Source: Lingula anatina
Taxonomy: Eukaryota > Brachiopoda > Lingulata > Lingulida > Lingulidae
Length of the DNA: 64,000 bases
Assembly: GCF_001039355.2 (NCBI RefSeq)
Contig: NW_019774825.1
Span: forward strand, 455,752 to 519,751
Direction of reading: 5' to 3'
Shown piece after piece: positions 61,668 to 64,000 of this stretch. The stretch's first letter is position 1. Each line of letters opens with the position of its first letter. The position numbers and the translations under genes are program-made. The notes beneath the pieces were generated by a model. It did no database searches. It was not told the origin of the DNA and saw only the letters and a list, made by a program, of their open reading frames with translations.

Positions 61668-62584
61668 ATAGACCACACGTAGCAGCCCATACGTTCGGTT
61701 GGGACCTAAGCTTAATTCCATGAGAGACGGGCTGTCAGCTAACTCGAAATGTCGTAAGAAGGACCTGCGTGGGACGTGATATTCTGAGTATAATTTAGAT
61801 GCAAACAGCCCATGAGAGCCCGTACGGAAGGTTGTGACCGAGGCTAAACGCAGTTTGAAAACATATGTCACATCGCTTGTATCATTCTGATAGCTATTAC
61901 TTCATATCATGGATTTTCAGGGATAAAGATAAATAGACAATAGAAAGATTGCATGCTACAACACATCTGTTATACATTCCAGCTTTATGTACTGTACAAC
62001 GCTTCAAGCAAAAGGTCCGTGATCTATGCCCCGCGTTGCAAAACGAGTTGATATGAGACATCTCAATAGGAGTTTGTAGTGCATGAATTGTAAAGAATGA
62101 AAACCCCATTCGTAGTCAAGGGAACGTTTCTTTAAAAAGGGTTTAATGGTTAAGGTATGACAATAAGATTGCTTTAAATGATTATTTTAAACGAAGAACT
62201 GGAAATACATGTATAATGCAAAGGGAACCAAAAAAGTAAAAAATAAACATCTATTTGAAAATTCTTTTTTTAATTTGTACTATCACTTCATTGGTGCATC
62301 TTGCAGGTGTGCCTGCTTTAAAGCGATAACCTGAACCATGCATGAAATCGTTTTAACACTTTTCTCCACTTAAGGCTGCTTTAGACCGGACACTGCACTA
62401 TAGCACATTTCCCAACATCATTGGCAGTCAGCATGTCCAATAATTAAAAGTGCGAAAGGAGATTTTTGTTGTCCATTGGCGTTAAGATAATATAAAATAG
62501 AACAGAAAGTGACGAAAGGCAGTAATCATGGTTGAACATATGAGGCAGGGCCTTTCGACCCTTCACCGTAAGGAAACGACCAAT

Positions 62585-62896
62585 GAGGTATACCAGCCCG
62601 CTTGGCGCCAGGTGTCGCTAGTGTGAATTCAGTCCTTCCACAGTCGCCATGTTGGATATCATATACGTTGGACTGTGGCACTGGCCTTAATAAACATGCC
62701 TCAGTATTGTTGTGTACCTGAATGTCAAAGTCGGCAAGGTGGGCATAATTTTCCTGAGGATTCAGGGCTTCTTTTGAAGTGAAGGGTTGCCCATGTCAAC
62801 ACATCTTCCATGTTAAAAGGACAGTTACAACTTGACCCAGGCACAGTAATTAGGCCCCTAAAGATAGACGAGTTGCCTCAAAAAGAATACACGTAG
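62585..62896 (+). pseudogene. THAP-domain fragment in a 312-bp insertion
   Basis: Absent from the sister locus (41533-41536). From ATG 62697 the frame reads MPQYCCVPECQSRQGG, then HNFPEDS, with a TGA about where the THAP domain has its conserved Trp. The frame then stays open (RVAHVNTSS and on) to TAG 62894-62896. The first C-x4-C pair and the FPED motif fit the N-terminus of a THAP zinc finger; the later Cys and His are not seen. It may be part of a processed gene or of a P-element-like transposase gene. No target duplication is evident. Confidence 0.5.
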
Positions 62897-63174
62897 AAAC
62901 AAGTCTTCATAAAAAATCCAGAAAAACAGACACCTTATACATGTAGGTCATAGCAGCTCTGCTGTGTTTCTTCATCTATGTTTCCTCTGATAAATTAAAC
63001 CTGGCAAAACGTGTTGATATAAAGTGTTCCTGAACATTTTCTTCTAAGCTAGGACGAAGTAAAATGTCACTCAAGCAGGGTGTTTGCTATTCCTGTCACG
63101 TTCCATACCTGACATATTGAGTTGAAAAACACACATTCCATTTCGTACAGCATTCCATTTCGAAAGAGTCAAAG

Positions 63175-63393
63175 ATGTCTTCTGCAGCCATGTTAAACAC
63201 GACAAAACTCTTTCGACGTGGCCTAGCATTAGCGATGAATATGCAATTTTATCGGCGTTTGGGAAGATTCATCCAACTTCCTCAAAAGTTATGGAGGGAG
63301 AAAAATCTCTCTATTTGTAGTGGCCGCGGCAGACTAATTCCTTTTGTCTAGTTAAGCCGAGAGCAGTCGAAGCAGCCACTGCGTTTAAAAAAG
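63175..63393 (+). pseudogene. SCP-like EF-hand gene G, exon 1 with nonsense codon
   Basis: Exon 1 of the D type (73 codons to the AAAG|GTTAGT donor) starting at ATG 63175. The CAG codon of gene D is TAG here (63349-63351), stopping the frame after 58 residues. The next possible start in the gene would be the exon 2 Met, outside the window. Exons 2 and 3 lie beyond 64000, so whether the rest is intact is unknown. A reading error at one base is possible. Confidence 0.75.
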
Positions 63394-64000
63394 GTTAGTT
63401 AAATCAGTTATCAAGGCCATTTGATGAAGAATTTGAATATCCTGCTCTATAAGTAAACATGCATGTATTTTTTAAAGATTCAACTTAAAGTCAAGGGTTA
63501 TAACCACACTTAAAATGTCACCAAACCACCAGGGACTGTTAAGTGAGGAAACAATGACAATCATCAAATTAAGGTTATTATAGAATTTAATAGGCGGATA
63601 AGACAGCTTCCTGTACCACTTAGAGAAACTCAAGGTGAGTGAAATGAGAAACCTGACACAACTCTGCAAAAGGTAAGGCGTATTGCAACCGTTACTGGGG
63701 TATTGTTTGAAATAATGAAAATTGGAAATAAAGACTTCTTGCAAACTTGCCGCAAACTTTTTGATGCTCTTGTAAATTTGGAGAAGATGTGGAACAGGAT
63801 TTCTTTTTGCAACAATCTGCAATCCTTTTTTGCTCGCAGCAAGTTTGCAGTAAACTTTTCATTTTGCTAAGAGTATACACTGCTATCTGTATTTCACACG
63901 AGGGATATGATAACTTTCACTAAGAGTGAGTTCCTATTCCTGTGCCAAACGCCATAGTATGTTATTTATTTTTTTGAAAGTTTACTTTATGCTTTTTTTC
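63394..64000 (+). other. Intron 1 of gene G, partial
   Basis: Nearly identical to gene D intron 1 (42035-42640). Minus-strand open frames here and in gene D are intron sequence. Confidence 0.8.

Noticed and set aside
63472-63822. 116-codon minus-strand frame, also at 42112-42462
   Set aside because: It lies in intron 1 of genes D and G; its identity in the two places comes from the block duplication, and other introns of the family do not keep it.

Overview
The window is animal nuclear DNA: AT-rich, intron-containing, and full of microsatellites, small inverted-repeat transposons and one large retroelement. Spliced EF-hand genes with GT-AG introns and a tyrosine-recombinase retrotransposon point to a marine invertebrate. 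Frequent TAGGCCT-type words faintly suggest an echinoderm or hemichordate, but I cannot name the species. Runs of N at 1583-1603, 27204 and 50969 mark assembly gaps.

Layout. 1-24569: no recognisable protein gene. This part holds a minisatellite (12-240), a 95-bp perfect inverted repeat beside a long TA tract (2263-2694), several MITE-like elements with visible target-site duplications (703-949, 1544-1823, 16131-16291, 21068-21339, probably 15306-15653) and a 1.1-kb TIR element (23495-24569).

24570-64000: a tandem array of sarcoplasmic-calcium-binding-protein-like (SCP-like) EF-hand genes, all on the plus strand, here called A to G. Each has three coding exons in the same phases. Exon 1 is a basic N-terminal segment of 68-75 residues. 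Exon 2 (157 bp) starts exactly at a Met and carries a degenerate EF-hand. Exon 3 (407 or 410 bp) carries one degenerate and two canonical EF-hands and the C-terminus GPLVD. B, C, D and E look intact (256-263 residues). A lacks exon 2 at a gap and may be a false join of two genes. F has a MITE in exon 2. G has a nonsense codon in exon 1 and runs off the window. Genes B-C-D and E-F-G are a duplicated block about 21 kb apart, so the two copies give empty-site controls for later insertions.

44230-45939 is the relic of a further gene unit (flank plus part of intron 1). Its intron is interrupted by a DIRS/Ngaro-like retrotransposon (45940 to the gap at 50969) with gag-like, RT-RNase H and tyrosine recombinase ORFs, all open. 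The rest of the array is spacer DNA that is itself repeated between units, plus LINE tails, fold-back elements and a THAP-domain fragment.

How the parts relate: the SCP-like proteins are probably soluble Ca2+ buffers or sensors. The extra N-terminal exon may address some of them to a compartment such as mitochondria (inference). The array appears to be expanding by unequal exchange while transposons break individual copies.
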